Under the pieces are notes generated by a model. The model had not been told where the DNA came from and searched no databases. It was given only the letters and a program-made list of their open reading frames with translations. This document shows positions 53,288 to 62,836 of a stretch of DNA of 64,000 bases, one piece after another. This stretch comes from Saccharothrix syringae (GTDB taxonomy: Bacteria; Actinomycetota; Actinomycetes; Mycobacteriales; Pseudonocardiaceae), in the NCBI RefSeq assembly GCF_009498035.1, contig NZ_CP034550.1, positions 10,602,001 through 10,666,000 on the forward strand. Direction: 5' to 3'. The translations under genes and the position numbers were made by a program. Within the stretch, counting starts at the first letter, position 1, and every line of letters begins with the position of its first letter.

Positions 53288-53812
53288 CTACAGCACCCCC
53301 ACCAGCGGCCCGCCGGGCAGGGGAACGCCGAGCAGGTTGTTGAACAGCAGGTACGTGGCCACCGACAGCCCGGCGGCGATCAGCGGGTCGCGCGTGAAGT
53401 GGCGGCTGCCCAGCGCGTAGGCGGCGCCCCAGAACAGCACCGCGCCGGAGATCGGGAACCCGACCACGCCGATCAGCGCCGCGTTGGCCAGGAACGCACC
53501 GCACAGCAGCAGCACGGTGCGCCAGTCGGCGGGCGCGGCCAGGTCGACGTCCTCGCCGCCCTCGGCCTCGCCGCGGCCGCCGCGCAGCACGTCCCGCGCC
53601 AGCAGCACGGCCACCACCAGCAGGCCCGCGCCCACCACGACCGGCACCGCCTTCGGCCCAACCGGGCCGCGCTGCGCGAAGTCGGTGGGTATGCGCAGCG
53701 CGTCGACCAGGACCAGCACGCCCAGCGCCACCAGGACCGCGGACACGCCCAGCTCCGAGCGCTCCCGGAACCAGGCCCGGTCCACCTTCGGGTTCACCTC
53801 GACCTCCCTCAT
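53288..53812 (-). CDS. tctB: Tripartite tricarboxylate transporter small subunit TctB
   Basis: 174 aa, four helices. [20 protein letters not shown] begins the TctB domain; [20 protein letters not shown] and [20 protein letters not shown] follow. ATG 53812 overlaps the tctC stop by four bases. Typical weakly conserved TctB; identity also rests on its place between tctC and tctA. Confidence 0.88.
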   Translation of the reverse strand: MREVEVNPKVDRAWFRERSELGVSAVLVALGVLVLVDALRIPTDFAQRGPVGPKAVPVVVGAGLLVVAVLLARDVLRGGRGEAEGGEDVDLAAPADWRTVLLLCGAFLANAALIGVVGFPISGAVLFWGAAYALGSRHFTRDPLIAAGLSVATYLLFNNLLGVPLPGGPLVGVL

Positions 53813-54792
53813 GCCAGCCCCAGGTCCTTCAGCACCGTCGCCACCCGCTCGTTCTCGCCGCGCAGGAACGCGCCGAACTCGTCGCCCGGCGCGAACGCGT
53901 CGGTCCAGCCGTTGCGCGCCACCGCGTCCCGCCACTGCGCCGTGCCGTGCAGGTCGGTGAACAGGTCCACCAGCCGCTGCCGGTCGGTGTCGGAGATCCC
54001 CGGCGGGGCGACCACGCCGCGCCAGTTGGTGAACTCGACGTCCACCCCCGCCTCCCGCAGGGTCGGCGCGTCCACCCCGGCCAGCCGGTCGCCGCCGGTC
54101 ACCGCCAGCACCCGGATCTGCCCGGCCTCGATCTGGTCGCGGTACTCGCCCACGCCCGACACGCCGAACGCGACCTTGCCGCCCAGCACGGACGCCAGCA
54201 GCTCGCCGCCGCCGTCGAACGGCACGTAGTTGACCCGCCGCGGCTCCAGGCCCACGGCCTTGGCCACCAGCATCGGCGCCAGGTGGTCCGGCCCGCCCGG
54301 CGCCGACCCGCCGCCCACCGTCACCCCGCCCGGGTCCGCCCGCCACGCCGCGACCAGCTCGTCCAGCGACCGGTACGGCGAGTCCGCGCCGACCACCACG
54401 ATGTCCGGCTCCTCGATCAGCTTCGCGATCGGCGTGGTGTCCAGCAGCGACGACGGCGACTTGTTGGTGTAGACGCTGCCCACCACGCCCAGGCCCATGG
54501 ACATCACCAGCTTGCCGTTGCCGCGCTCGCTGACCGCGCGGCCCAGGCCGACCGTGCCGCCCGCGCCGGGCAGGTTGAACACCTCGATGTTGCGGATCAG
54601 CCCGGCGTCCTCCATGGCCTTGGCGGCGGTGCGCGCGGTGACGTCGTAGCCGCCGCCCGGCGAGTTCGGCACGAGCACGCGCAGGCCGCGCAGCGACGCC
54701 GTGCCGGTCTCGGCGCCGGACGTCAGCAGCGGCGGCACGAGGACGACGACCGCCAGGGCGCCGACGACCGCGAGCCAGTTCCCGATCCGCAC
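53809..54792 (-). CDS. tctC: Tripartite tricarboxylate transporter binding protein TctC
   Basis: 327 aa from GTG 54792. Signal or anchor helix [20 protein letters not shown]. Bug-family fold: [20 protein letters not shown] (the carboxylate-binding PNxPGGGxD loop), [44 protein letters not shown] and [15 protein letters not shown]. Captures a carboxylate, perhaps citrate or another dicarboxylate/tricarboxylate, outside the cell. Divergent from the sensor kinase gene. Confidence 0.94.
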   Translation of the reverse strand: MRIGNWLAVVGALAVVVLVPPLLTSGAETGTASLRGLRVLVPNSPGGGYDVTARTAAKAMEDAGLIRNIEVFNLPGAGGTVGLGRAVSERGNGKLVMSMGLGVVGSVYTNKSPSSLLDTTPIAKLIEEPDIVVVGADSPYRSLDELVAAWRADPGGVTVGGGSAPGGPDHLAPMLVAKAVGLEPRRVNYVPFDGGGELLASVLGGKVAFGVSGVGEYRDQIEAGQIRVLAVTGGDRLAGVDAPTLREAGVDVEFTNWRGVVAPPGISDTDRQRLVDLFTDLHGTAQWRDAVARNGWTDAFAPGDEFGAFLRGENERVATVLKDLGLA

Positions 54793-54904
54793 TGTGATCC
54801 CCGCCTCTCTTCCGCGTGGTTCGACATGTTGCACTCGTGTAAACAGGGAAGTCCCGCTTCCGCCCCTAAGGGTTCTTTTGTTCTTTGTGGTCACGGAGGT
54901 GCCG

Positions 54905-56452
54905 ATGGGAGGCCGCGGATCGCTCGCCCGCCAGCTGCTCGGGTGGCAGCTGGTCGTGGTGGTGGCGCTGCTGTGCGCGGTGGGCGTGCTGTCGGTCGTC
55001 CAGGCGGGCAACAACTTCCGCACCACCGAGGGGCGCCGGATGCTGTCGGTGGCCGAGGACGTGGCCGCCACCGCGGGCGTGCGGGCGTCGCTGGCCGACC
55101 CGCTGCGGCACTACGCGCTGGCGCCGTTCGCGGAGAGCGCCCGCAGCCTGTCCGGCGCCAGCTACGTGGTCGTCACCGACCCGGACCGGCGCATCCTCAC
55201 CTCACCCGACCCCCGCCAGGTCGGCGAGCACCTCGACCTGGGCGGCAGCACCGCGCTCGCTGGCCGGGCGTGGGTCGGCGAGCTGGCCGGCGCGACGGCG
55301 GCCCACGTGCCGGTGATCGGCGACGGCGGCGAGGTGATCGGCCTGGTCGCCGCCGGGCGGCTCGCGCCCGGCTTCTGGGAGGGTGTGCTGGACTCGCCGG
55401 ACAACGCGCTGCGGCTGCTCGGCGTCGCGCTGGTCATCGGCGTGGCCGGGTCGCTGCTGCTCGCCCGCCGGGTGAAGAACCAGACGCTCGGCCTGGAACC
55501 GCACGAGATCACCGCGCTGGTGGAGTACCGGGAGGCACTGCTGCACGGCATCAAGGAGGGCGTCGTCGCCCTCGACCCCCGGGACCGGATCACCCTGCTC
55601 AACGACCACGCGCGGGAGCTGCTGGAGCTGCCCGCGGACGCGGTCGGCCGGCGCGTGGCGGACCTGGACGTCGACGAGCGGCTGCGCGACGTGCTCACCG
55701 GGCGCGCCGTCGGCCCCGACCAGCTCGCCCTGGCCGGCGGCCGCGTGCTCACCCTCAACCGCATGCCGCTGGGCGTGCACGGCGCCGTGGTCACCCTGCG
55801 GGACCGCACCGAGCTGATGACGCTGCGCGACGAGCTGGACGCCAACCGGCACGCCACCGACACCCTGCGCGCGCAGGCGCACGAGTTCAGCAACCGCCTG
55901 CACACCATCGCCGGCCTGGTGGAGCTGGGCGAGTACGACGAGGTGCGCGGGTTCATCAGCCGCATCAGCACCGCGCAGGGCGCGTGGCGGGCCGAGGTCG
56001 CCTCGAAGGTCGCCGACCCGGCGGTCGCGGCGCTGCTGACCGCCAAGTCCAGCCTGGCCGCCGAGCGCGGCATCGGGCTGCGCATGCACCCCGGCAGCGC
56101 GCTCGGCGCGGTGGACGAGGCGCTGTCCACCGACCTGGTCACGGTGATCGGGAACCTCGTGGACAACGCCCTCGACGCGCTCGACGGCCGCGGGTGGGTC
56201 GAGGTGCTGGTGCGGTCCGGTCCCGACGAGGTGCTGGTGGTGGTGCGCGACTCCGGGCCGGGCGTCGCGCCGGAGCTGGCCGAGGAGGTGTTCCGGCACG
56301 GGTTCACCACCAAGGCCGCGGCGCAGGGGCGGCGCGGCCTCGGGCTGGCCCTGACCCGGCAGACGTGCCTGCGGCGCGGCGGTTCGGTGCAGGTGCGCAA
56401 CGAGGACGGGGCGGTGTTCACCGCCCGGCTGCCCGCGGGGGTGCCGGTGTGA
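54905..56452 (+). CDS. CitA/DcuS-type sensor histidine kinase
   Basis: 515 aa from ATG 54905 after CGGAGG. Helix 1 at about 12-32, an extracellular PDC/CACHE sensor (FRTTEGRRMLSVAEDVAATA ... VVVTDPDRRILTSPDPRQVG), helix 2 at about 168-190, a PAS domain (LLHGIKEGVVALDPRDRITL), phosphoacceptor His in AQAHEFSNRLHTIAGL (about 326) and an ATPase domain with NLVDNALDAL, DSGPGVAPE and GRRGLGLALT. The family senses citrate or C4-dicarboxylates, matching the adjacent tct transporter. Coupled to its response regulator by a GTGA overlap. Confidence 0.93.
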   Translation: MGGRGSLARQLLGWQLVVVVALLCAVGVLSVVQAGNNFRTTEGRRMLSVAEDVAATAGVRASLADPLRHYALAPFAESARSLSGASYVVVTDPDRRILTSPDPRQVGEHLDLGGSTALAGRAWVGELAGATAAHVPVIGDGGEVIGLVAAGRLAPGFWEGVLDSPDNALRLLGVALVIGVAGSLLLARRVKNQTLGLEPHEITALVEYREALLHGIKEGVVALDPRDRITLLNDHARELLELPADAVGRRVADLDVDERLRDVLTGRAVGPDQLALAGGRVLTLNRMPLGVHGAVVTLRDRTELMTLRDELDANRHATDTLRAQAHEFSNRLHTIAGLVELGEYDEVRGFISRISTAQGAWRAEVASKVADPAVAALLTAKSSLAAERGIGLRMHPGSALGAVDEALSTDLVTVIGNLVDNALDALDGRGWVEVLVRSGPDEVLVVVRDSGPGVAPELAEEVFRHGFTTKAAAQGRRGLGLALTRQTCLRRGGSVQVRNEDGAVFTARLPAGVPV

Positions 56453-57117
56453 TCAGGGTGCTGGTGGTCGACGACGACTTCATGGTCGCGAAGGTCCACG
56501 GCGGGTACGTGGCGCGCACGCCCGGCTTCGAGGTCGTCGGCGTCGCCCACACCGGCGCCGACGCCCTGCGGCTGGTGCGCGAGCTGCGGCCGGACCTGGT
56601 GCTGCTGGACGTGTACCTGCCGGACCTGGACGGGCTCGGCGTGCTGCGGGAGCTGCGCGGGCTCGGCGACGACGTGGACGTCATCCTGATCACCGCGGCG
56701 ACCGACGTGGAGACGGTGCGGCGGGCGATGCGCGGCGGCGTGCTGCACTACCTGATCAAGCCGTTCGAGTACGCGGCGCTGCGCGACCAGCTCGCGCACT
56801 TCGCGGCCGTGCGCCGGCGGTTGGGGCAGTTGGCCTCGGCCGGGCAGGCCGACGTGGACGAGGTGTTCGGGTCGCGGCCGCGCAGCGCGCCCGTGCTGCC
56901 CAAGGGGTTGAGCGCGCAGACCGCGGAGCTGGTCGAGGGGGTGCTGCGGGAACGGGTCGGCGGGGTGTCGGCCGGGGAGTGCGCTTCGGCGACCGCGTTG
57001 GCGCGGGTGTCGGCGCGGCGCTACCTGGAGCACTTCGTGAGCACCGGCAGGGCGGAGGTGCGGTTGAAGTACGGGGGTGCGGGGCGGCCCGAGCGGCTTT
57101 ACGTGTGGCGGGGGTGA
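56449..57117 (+). CDS. CitB/DpiA-type response regulator
   Basis: 222 aa from GTG 56449. Receiver domain: VLVVDDDFMVAKVHGGYV, phospho-Asp in DLVLLDVYLPDLDG (about 54), TA switch in ILITAATD and Lys in YLIKPFEY. The C-terminal part (LSAQTAELVEGVLRERVGGV ... ATALARVSARRYLEHFVSTG) is the helix-turn-helix of the CitB/DcuR group. Predicted to activate tctCBA in response to its carboxylate. The stop is directly followed by an 18-bp tandem repeat whose unit resembles the last codons. Confidence 0.92.
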   Translation: MIRVLVVDDDFMVAKVHGGYVARTPGFEVVGVAHTGADALRLVRELRPDLVLLDVYLPDLDGLGVLRELRGLGDDVDVILITAATDVETVRRAMRGGVLHYLIKPFEYAALRDQLAHFAAVRRRLGQLASAGQADVDEVFGSRPRSAPVLPKGLSAQTAELVEGVLRERVGGVSAGECASATALARVSARRYLEHFVSTGRAEVRLKYGGAGRPERLYVWRG

Positions 57118-57118
57118 G

Positions 57119-57243
57119 CCGCGCTCCGCGGTTGGGCCGCGTTCCGCGGTTGGGCCGCGTTCCGCAGTTGGGCGTGTGGCGGGGTTGGGTCGTGTGGCGG
57201 GGCTGGGCCGCGTGGCGGGGCTGGGTCGCGTGGTGGGGCTGGG
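57119..57243. repeat. Tandem repeat, seven ~18-bp units
   Basis: Copies at 57119-57136, 57137-57154, 57155-57172, 57173-57189 (17 bp), 57190-57207, 57208-57225 and 57226-57243. The first three read CCGCGTTCCGCGGTTGGG-like and the last four CGTGTGGCGGGGCTGGG-like. It fills the gap between convergent genes. Confidence 0.88.
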
Positions 57244-57256
57244 TCGTCTCCCGCTC

Positions 57257-57898
57257 CTACGCGGGTTTGCGCACGACCAGGTAACCCTGCCGCGTCTTCT
57301 CCACCCCGACCGGCTCGCGGTCCAGGCGGGTGTGCGGCTCGAACCCGGCTTCACCCAGCTGGGCGAGCACCCGTTCGGGTTGGAGGCGGAAGGCGTCCAG
57401 CGCGATGTCGTGGCCGTAGGCGTGCTCCAGGCGGCGGACGGTGTCGCCGATGTGGAACGCGAGCAGCAGCAGGCCGCCCGGCGCCAGCACCCGGTGGAAC
57501 TCGGCGAACACGGCCGGGTGCAGCTCCCACGGCACGTGGATCACCGAGTACCAGGCCAGCGCGCCGCCCAGCGAGGCGTCCGGCAGGTCCAGGTCGAGCA
57601 TCGAGCCCACGTCGAACCGCAGGCCGGGGTGGTCGCGCCGGGCGACGGCCACCATCCGCGGCGACAGGTCGACGCCGAACACGTCCACGCCCAGGGCGCG
57701 CAGGTGGCCGGTGATCCGCCCGGGGCCGCAGCCGACGTCCGCCACCGGGCCGGTGACGAGGTCGGCGAACATGCGCAGGACCGCGCGGTCCGCCGCGCTG
57801 GTGGGTGCGGCGAGGTGGTCGCGCAGCAGGTCCGCGTAGTCGGCGGCGACGGTGTCGTAGGCGGTGCGGGCCATGGTCAGGAAGTCCGGCTCGGTCAC
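57257..57898 (-). CDS. SAM-dependent methyltransferase
   Basis: 213 aa from GTG 57898. Class I fold: motif I VADVGCGPGRITGHL, motif II VFGVDLSPRMVAVARRD, then GALAWYSVIHVPWE and LAPGGLLLLAFH. The C-terminal part (GEAGFEPHTRLDREPVG) is typical of small ubiE/Methyltransf_25 proteins that also modify small molecules. Substrate unknown. Divergent from the PAP2 gene. Confidence 0.88.
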   Translation of the reverse strand: MTEPDFLTMARTAYDTVAADYADLLRDHLAAPTSAADRAVLRMFADLVTGPVADVGCGPGRITGHLRALGVDVFGVDLSPRMVAVARRDHPGLRFDVGSMLDLDLPDASLGGALAWYSVIHVPWELHPAVFAEFHRVLAPGGLLLLAFHIGDTVRRLEHAYGHDIALDAFRLQPERVLAQLGEAGFEPHTRLDREPVGVEKTRQGYLVVRKPA

Positions 57899-58069
57899 GG
57901 GCGGTGAGCCTAGTGCTCGCCGGATTTCATGCGTTGGTGGAAAAGCCGGCGTTGTTGCGTGAGGGGCCACGGCGGTCGTCGGCCCTTCCGCGGTCGACCG
58001 GCACGTCGGGCACTGTTGCTCCGTTCGGCCCATGATGGGCGTTCGGTCGTCCCGGCGGGAGGTGCGAGC

Positions 58070-58978
58070 GTGTCGGTGGAGGACGAGGCGGATCGGCAGC
58101 CGGACGTGGCGCCGGCGTCGGTGCCCGTTTCGGCGGCGGCCCGGCGGTGGTCGGTCATCGCGGTCGCGGCCTTCGGCGCGGCAGCGGTGGTCTACGTGCT
58201 CGCCGTGTGGACGGAAGCGGGCCAGGCGCTGGAGAACGCCGCGTTGCGAGGGGCCGACCAGGTCGACGACGCCGAGGCCGGTCGGGCGTGGCGGGCGTTG
58301 GACGAGATCACCGTCTACTCGCTGGCGGTGGCCGTCGTGCTGATCGCGCTGGTCGGCGCGCTGCGGCGGCGGTGGGACCTCGCGGTCGCGGCGGTGGGCG
58401 TGATCGTGGTGGGGCAACTCGCCGTCCAGGGCCTCAAGCGGTTCGTGCTGGTCAGACCTCCGCTGGTCGAGGTGACGGGCGACTACGCGCACAACAGCCT
58501 GCCCAGCGGGCACACCGCGATCGCCATGACCGTGCTGTTCGCCGCCGTGATCGTGGCGCCCCACCGGTGGCGCGGGGTGGTGATGCTCGTGGTGCTGCCG
58601 TGGGCGGTCGGGATCGGGCAGTACACGCTCACCGCGAAGTGGCACCGGCTCAGCGACACCCTCGCCGCGGACGCGATCGCCCTGGCCCTGGCCGCGCTGG
58701 CGTCGTGGGGACTGGCACGGCGCGGCGCGGTGCACCGCTACGAGGGGCGCCGCCGGGTCGGCCGGGTCGTCATCGGGTCGCTCGCCGCGCTGTCCGCCGC
58801 GGCCGGCCTGGTCCTCGGCGGCATCCTGTGGGGCGTGCCACTCGCCCGCGCCGGCCTGGCCGAGTCGGCGCGGGACTACGAGTGGGTCGTCTACCTCGGG
58901 GCCGGGTCGTTCGCGTCCGCCGGGTCGATCATCGCGGCGCTGGTGTTCCTGGTCTCCTGGCGCCGGTTGGCGACCTGA
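58070..58978 (+). CDS. PAP2 family membrane phosphatase
   Basis: 302 aa from GTG 58070 after GGGAGG. About six helices. Phosphatase motifs: KRFVLVRPP (KxxxxxxRP), NSLPSGHTAIAM (PSGH with catalytic His) and KWHRLSDTLAADAI (HRLSD; SRxxxxxHxxxD variant). Extra C-terminal helices extend beyond the core. Likely dephosphorylates lipid phosphates such as undecaprenyl pyrophosphate; substrate is inferred from the family only. Confidence 0.88.
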   Translation: MSVEDEADRQPDVAPASVPVSAAARRWSVIAVAAFGAAAVVYVLAVWTEAGQALENAALRGADQVDDAEAGRAWRALDEITVYSLAVAVVLIALVGALRRRWDLAVAAVGVIVVGQLAVQGLKRFVLVRPPLVEVTGDYAHNSLPSGHTAIAMTVLFAAVIVAPHRWRGVVMLVVLPWAVGIGQYTLTAKWHRLSDTLAADAIALALAALASWGLARRGAVHRYEGRRRVGRVVIGSLAALSAAAGLVLGGILWGVPLARAGLAESARDYEWVVYLGAGSFASAGSIIAALVFLVSWRRLAT

Positions 58979-58985
58979 TGCCGCC

Positions 58986-59069
58986 GGATCAGGTTCTGGT
59001 GCGGCCGGTCCGCGACTTGGCGCGGCCGGTCCACGGCCTGGTGCCGCCGGCCCGCGACCTGGCGCGACA
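58986..59069. repeat. Tandem repeat, four 21-bp units
   Basis: Units at 58986-59006, 59007-59027, 59028-59048 and 59049-59069 follow GGTCCGCGACTTGGCGCGGCC with substitutions. They start 8 bases after the PAP2 stop. Confidence 0.82.
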
Positions 59070-59269
59070 CCGGCTTCCAGCGCCCGACCTGTGGATTCCG
59101 CCCCCTGGGTCCGCCGGTCGCCCTCGGAGTCCGGCCGTTCAGCCCAACCCCGGCTGCCCGATCCCAGCCGCCAAATTCAGCCGTTCGTGGCCAAAATGTT
59201 CTGGGGTCGACCGTCCGGGGCCAACCGTCCGGGGCCGGCCGTTCGAGACCGGTCATTGGGCCTGGCCGT
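59070..59269. repeat. Low-complexity gap before ArfB
   Basis: No gene. ACCGTCCGGGGCC-type steps recur three times at 59208-59245, and CAGCCCCGGCTGC-like steps precede them. Confidence 0.45.
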
Positions 59270-59698
59270 CTAGTCCCAGCCTCCACCGCGGCGGCCCTGC
59301 TTCGTTTGCGACCGGCGCTTCTTCTCCGCGATGCGGCGTTCCTGCGAGCCCCTGGTGGGCTTGGTCGCGCGGCGCACCGGGGGTGGAGCGGCGGCCGCGT
59401 CGCGCAGGAGTCGGGCCATCCTTTCCCGTGCTGCGGCGCGGTTTTGGAGCTGGGTCCGGTGTTCGCTCGCCGCGATGGTGAGCACGCCGTCGGTCAGGCG
59501 GGTCCGGAGTCGGGCCAGCATCCTGGTGCGCAGCCACTCCGGCACGGACGGCGAGGCAGCCAGGTCGAACGAGAGCTCGACCCGGCTGTCCGCCGTGTTC
59601 ACGCCCTGGCCGCCGGGGCCCGAGGAGCGCGAGAAGCGCTCGCCCAGCTCGGCCGCCGGTACCACCAGCGTCCGCGTTACGACCAAGTCCTCCGCCAT
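59270..59698 (-). CDS. arfB: Alternative ribosome-rescue factor ArfB (GGQ protein)
   Basis: 142 aa, the usual ArfB/YaeJ length. The GGQ motif that hydrolyses peptidyl-tRNA is in SRSSGPGGQGVNTADSRVEL. The C-terminal tail is basic and should enter the empty mRNA channel: RRATKPTRGSQERRIAEKKR followed by RSQTKQGRRGG. It frees ribosomes stalled without a stop codon. Single gene; the dispersed 55-bp element lies 257 bases upstream. Confidence 0.94.
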   Translation of the reverse strand: MAEDLVVTRTLVVPAAELGERFSRSSGPGGQGVNTADSRVELSFDLAASPSVPEWLRTRMLARLRTRLTDGVLTIAASEHRTQLQNRAAARERMARLLRDAAAAPPPVRRATKPTRGSQERRIAEKKRRSQTKQGRRGGGWD

Positions 59699-60054
59699 GG
59701 TGACCAGGTTAAAGGGCCGGCGGGGGTGGGTCGTCCGGTTTACCGCCCCCGTCCCGACTCACCGCCCCGCCCCGTCCCACCGTCCCGTCCCGGCCACTAC
59801 CCCGTTCCACCGACCCGTCCCGACCCATCGACCGGGCTGTCGTGACCGGCCGGGCTGTCGCGTCCGGGGTAGTGCCACCTCGTCGTGGGGTGGTGTGGTC
59901 GTGGGCGGGGGTTGCGGTCGGTCGGGTTCGGGTTGAGCCGGCTACCTCATGCTCTTCAACGGATGACGGTAACGGCGTTTCCGTACATTATCCGGTCGAT
60001 TCTCACCCGATCGAGTTACTCCGAGTTTCGTCAGGAGACGTAATGGCTGGTGGG
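59699..60054. repeat. Gap of 356 bases between arfB and purM
   Basis: 59735-59840 is filled with CCGTCCCGACCCACCG-type steps (about 16-20 bases). The dispersed 55-bp element occupies 59955-60012. No gene is seen and no clear purM terminator was found. Confidence 0.55.
59955..60012. repeat. Dispersed ~55-bp element, copy 2
   Basis: Second copy of the element at 44211-44269. Here the palindromic core is ACGGTAACGGCGTTTCCGT (59966-59984), symmetric apart from the centre and one T/T pair. Confidence 0.7.
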
Positions 60055-61149
<1,095 letters not shown>

Positions 61150-61200
61150 CCGGTTTTCTCCGGGGCCCGTGCTCGTGCCCGTCGCCCCCGCCGGTCCCGC

Positions 61201-62766
61201 TCAGGGCCGCTGCAGGGCGTCCTCGGCACCGTACCCGTTCGGCAGGACCGGGGTGGCCGCCCCCGCGACGCCGCGGATGCCCTCCAGCAGGTGCTTGCCG
61301 ATCAGGGCGTCCTCCGGCAGCGGGATCGGGTAGTCGCCGTCGAAGCACGCCGTGCACAGCCGGGTCTTCGGCTGCTCGGTGGCCGCGACCAGCTGCTCCA
61401 GCGACACGTAGCCCAGGGTGTCGGCGCCGACCGACCGGCGGATGCCGTCGTTGTCCAGGCCGTTGGCGATCAGCTCCGCCCGCGAGGCGAAGTCGATGCC
61501 GTAGAAGCACGGCCACTTCACCGGCGGCGACGCGATGCGGACGTGCACCTCGACCGCGCCCGCCTCGCGCAGCATCCGCACCAGCGCGCGCTGCGTGTTG
61601 CCGCGCACGATCGAGTCGTCCACGACGACCAGGCGCTTGCCGCGGATGACGTCGCGCAGCGGGTTCAGCTTCAGCCGGATGCCCAGCTGGCGGATCGTCT
61701 GCGACGGCTGGATGAACGTGCGGCCGACGTAGGCGTTCTTGACCAGGCCCGACCCGTACGGGATGCCGCTGGCCTGGGCGTAGCCGATGGCGGCGGGGGT
61801 GCCGGACTCGGGCACCGGGATGACCAGGTCGGCCTCCACCGGGTGCTCCACCGCCAGCCGCCGGCCGATCTCCACGCGGGCGGCGTGCACCGAGCGGCCG
61901 GCGATCGTGGTGTCCGGGCGCGCCAGGTAGACGTACTCGAAGATGCAGCCCTTGGGCTCGGGGTTGGCGAACCGGCTGGACCGCAGGCCGTTCTCGTCGA
62001 TGGCGATCAGCTCGCCCGGCTCGACCTCGCGGACGAACGAGGCGCCGACGATGTCCAGGGCGGCGGTCTCGCTGGCCACGACCCAGCCGCGCTCCAGCCG
62101 GCCGAGCACCAGGGGGCGCACGCCGTGCGGGTCGCGGGCGGCGTAGAGGGTGGACTCGTCGGAGAACACCAGGCAGAACGCGCCGCGCAGGGTGGGCAGC
62201 AGCCGCATGGCCGCCTGCTCGATGCCGATGTCGGCGGCGTGCGCGGCGAGCAGGCCGCACACCAGGTCGGAGTCGGTGGTCGCGCCGTGACCGGTGTCGA
62301 CGCCCGCCTCGCGGGCCCGCACCAGCAGGTCGGCGGTGTTGACCAGGTTGCCGTTGTGGCCCAGCGACAGGCCGGAGCCGGTCGCCGTGGTGCGGAACGT
62401 CGGCTGCGCGTTCTCCCACGTGGTGGAGCCCGTGGTGGAGTAGCGGCAGTGGCCGACCGCGACGTGGCCGCGCAGGCTGGAGAGCACCTGCTCGTCGAAC
62501 ACCTGGCTGACCAGGCCGAGGTCCTTGAAGACCACCACCTGGCCGCCGTCGCCGACGGAGATGCCCGCCGCCTCCTGGCCGCGGTGCTGGAGGGCGTAGA
62601 GGCCGTAGTAGGTCAGCTTGGCGACCTCTTCACCGGGAGCCCAGACGCCGAACACACCGCATTCTTCGCGGGGTTCCCGTTCTTCCTGTGCTTCGTGGTC
62701 GATGCGGCCGGTTGCGGACGGGTCGGAGACCACCGAGTGCTCCCTAGCGACGAGGGCGGGCTGCAC
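61201..62766 (-). CDS. purF: Amidophosphoribosyltransferase PurF
   Basis: 521 aa. Commits PRPP to purine synthesis using glutamine. The Cys nucleophile that is exposed by propeptide cleavage is in REECGVFGVW (about residue 37). Glutaminase domain: HRGQEAAGISVGDGG and GHCRYSTTGSTTWENAQP. PRTase domain: RLVVVDDSIVRGNTQRALV. Cysteines in WPCFYGIDF and LCTACFDGDYP fit the B. subtilis-type Fe-S cluster. A GTG at 62727 would give a shorter propeptide. First gene of purF-purM. Confidence 0.96.
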   Translation of the reverse strand: MQPALVAREHSVVSDPSATGRIDHEAQEEREPREECGVFGVWAPGEEVAKLTYYGLYALQHRGQEAAGISVGDGGQVVVFKDLGLVSQVFDEQVLSSLRGHVAVGHCRYSTTGSTTWENAQPTFRTTATGSGLSLGHNGNLVNTADLLVRAREAGVDTGHGATTDSDLVCGLLAAHAADIGIEQAAMRLLPTLRGAFCLVFSDESTLYAARDPHGVRPLVLGRLERGWVVASETAALDIVGASFVREVEPGELIAIDENGLRSSRFANPEPKGCIFEYVYLARPDTTIAGRSVHAARVEIGRRLAVEHPVEADLVIPVPESGTPAAIGYAQASGIPYGSGLVKNAYVGRTFIQPSQTIRQLGIRLKLNPLRDVIRGKRLVVVDDSIVRGNTQRALVRMLREAGAVEVHVRIASPPVKWPCFYGIDFASRAELIANGLDNDGIRRSVGADTLGYVSLEQLVAATEQPKTRLCTACFDGDYPIPLPEDALIGKHLLEGIRGVAGAATPVLPNGYGAEDALQRP

Positions 62767-62836
62767 CGTCGAGTGTAAGGCTGTCGGGTGGTGGTACCAG
62801 TGCCTGTCGACCCCCGTATCGTGACGAAACGCACCC

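Noticed and set aside
36244..60054. Insert considered as a prophage or integrative element
   Set aside because: No integrase, transposase, phage structural gene, tRNA attachment site or flanking direct repeat was recognised.
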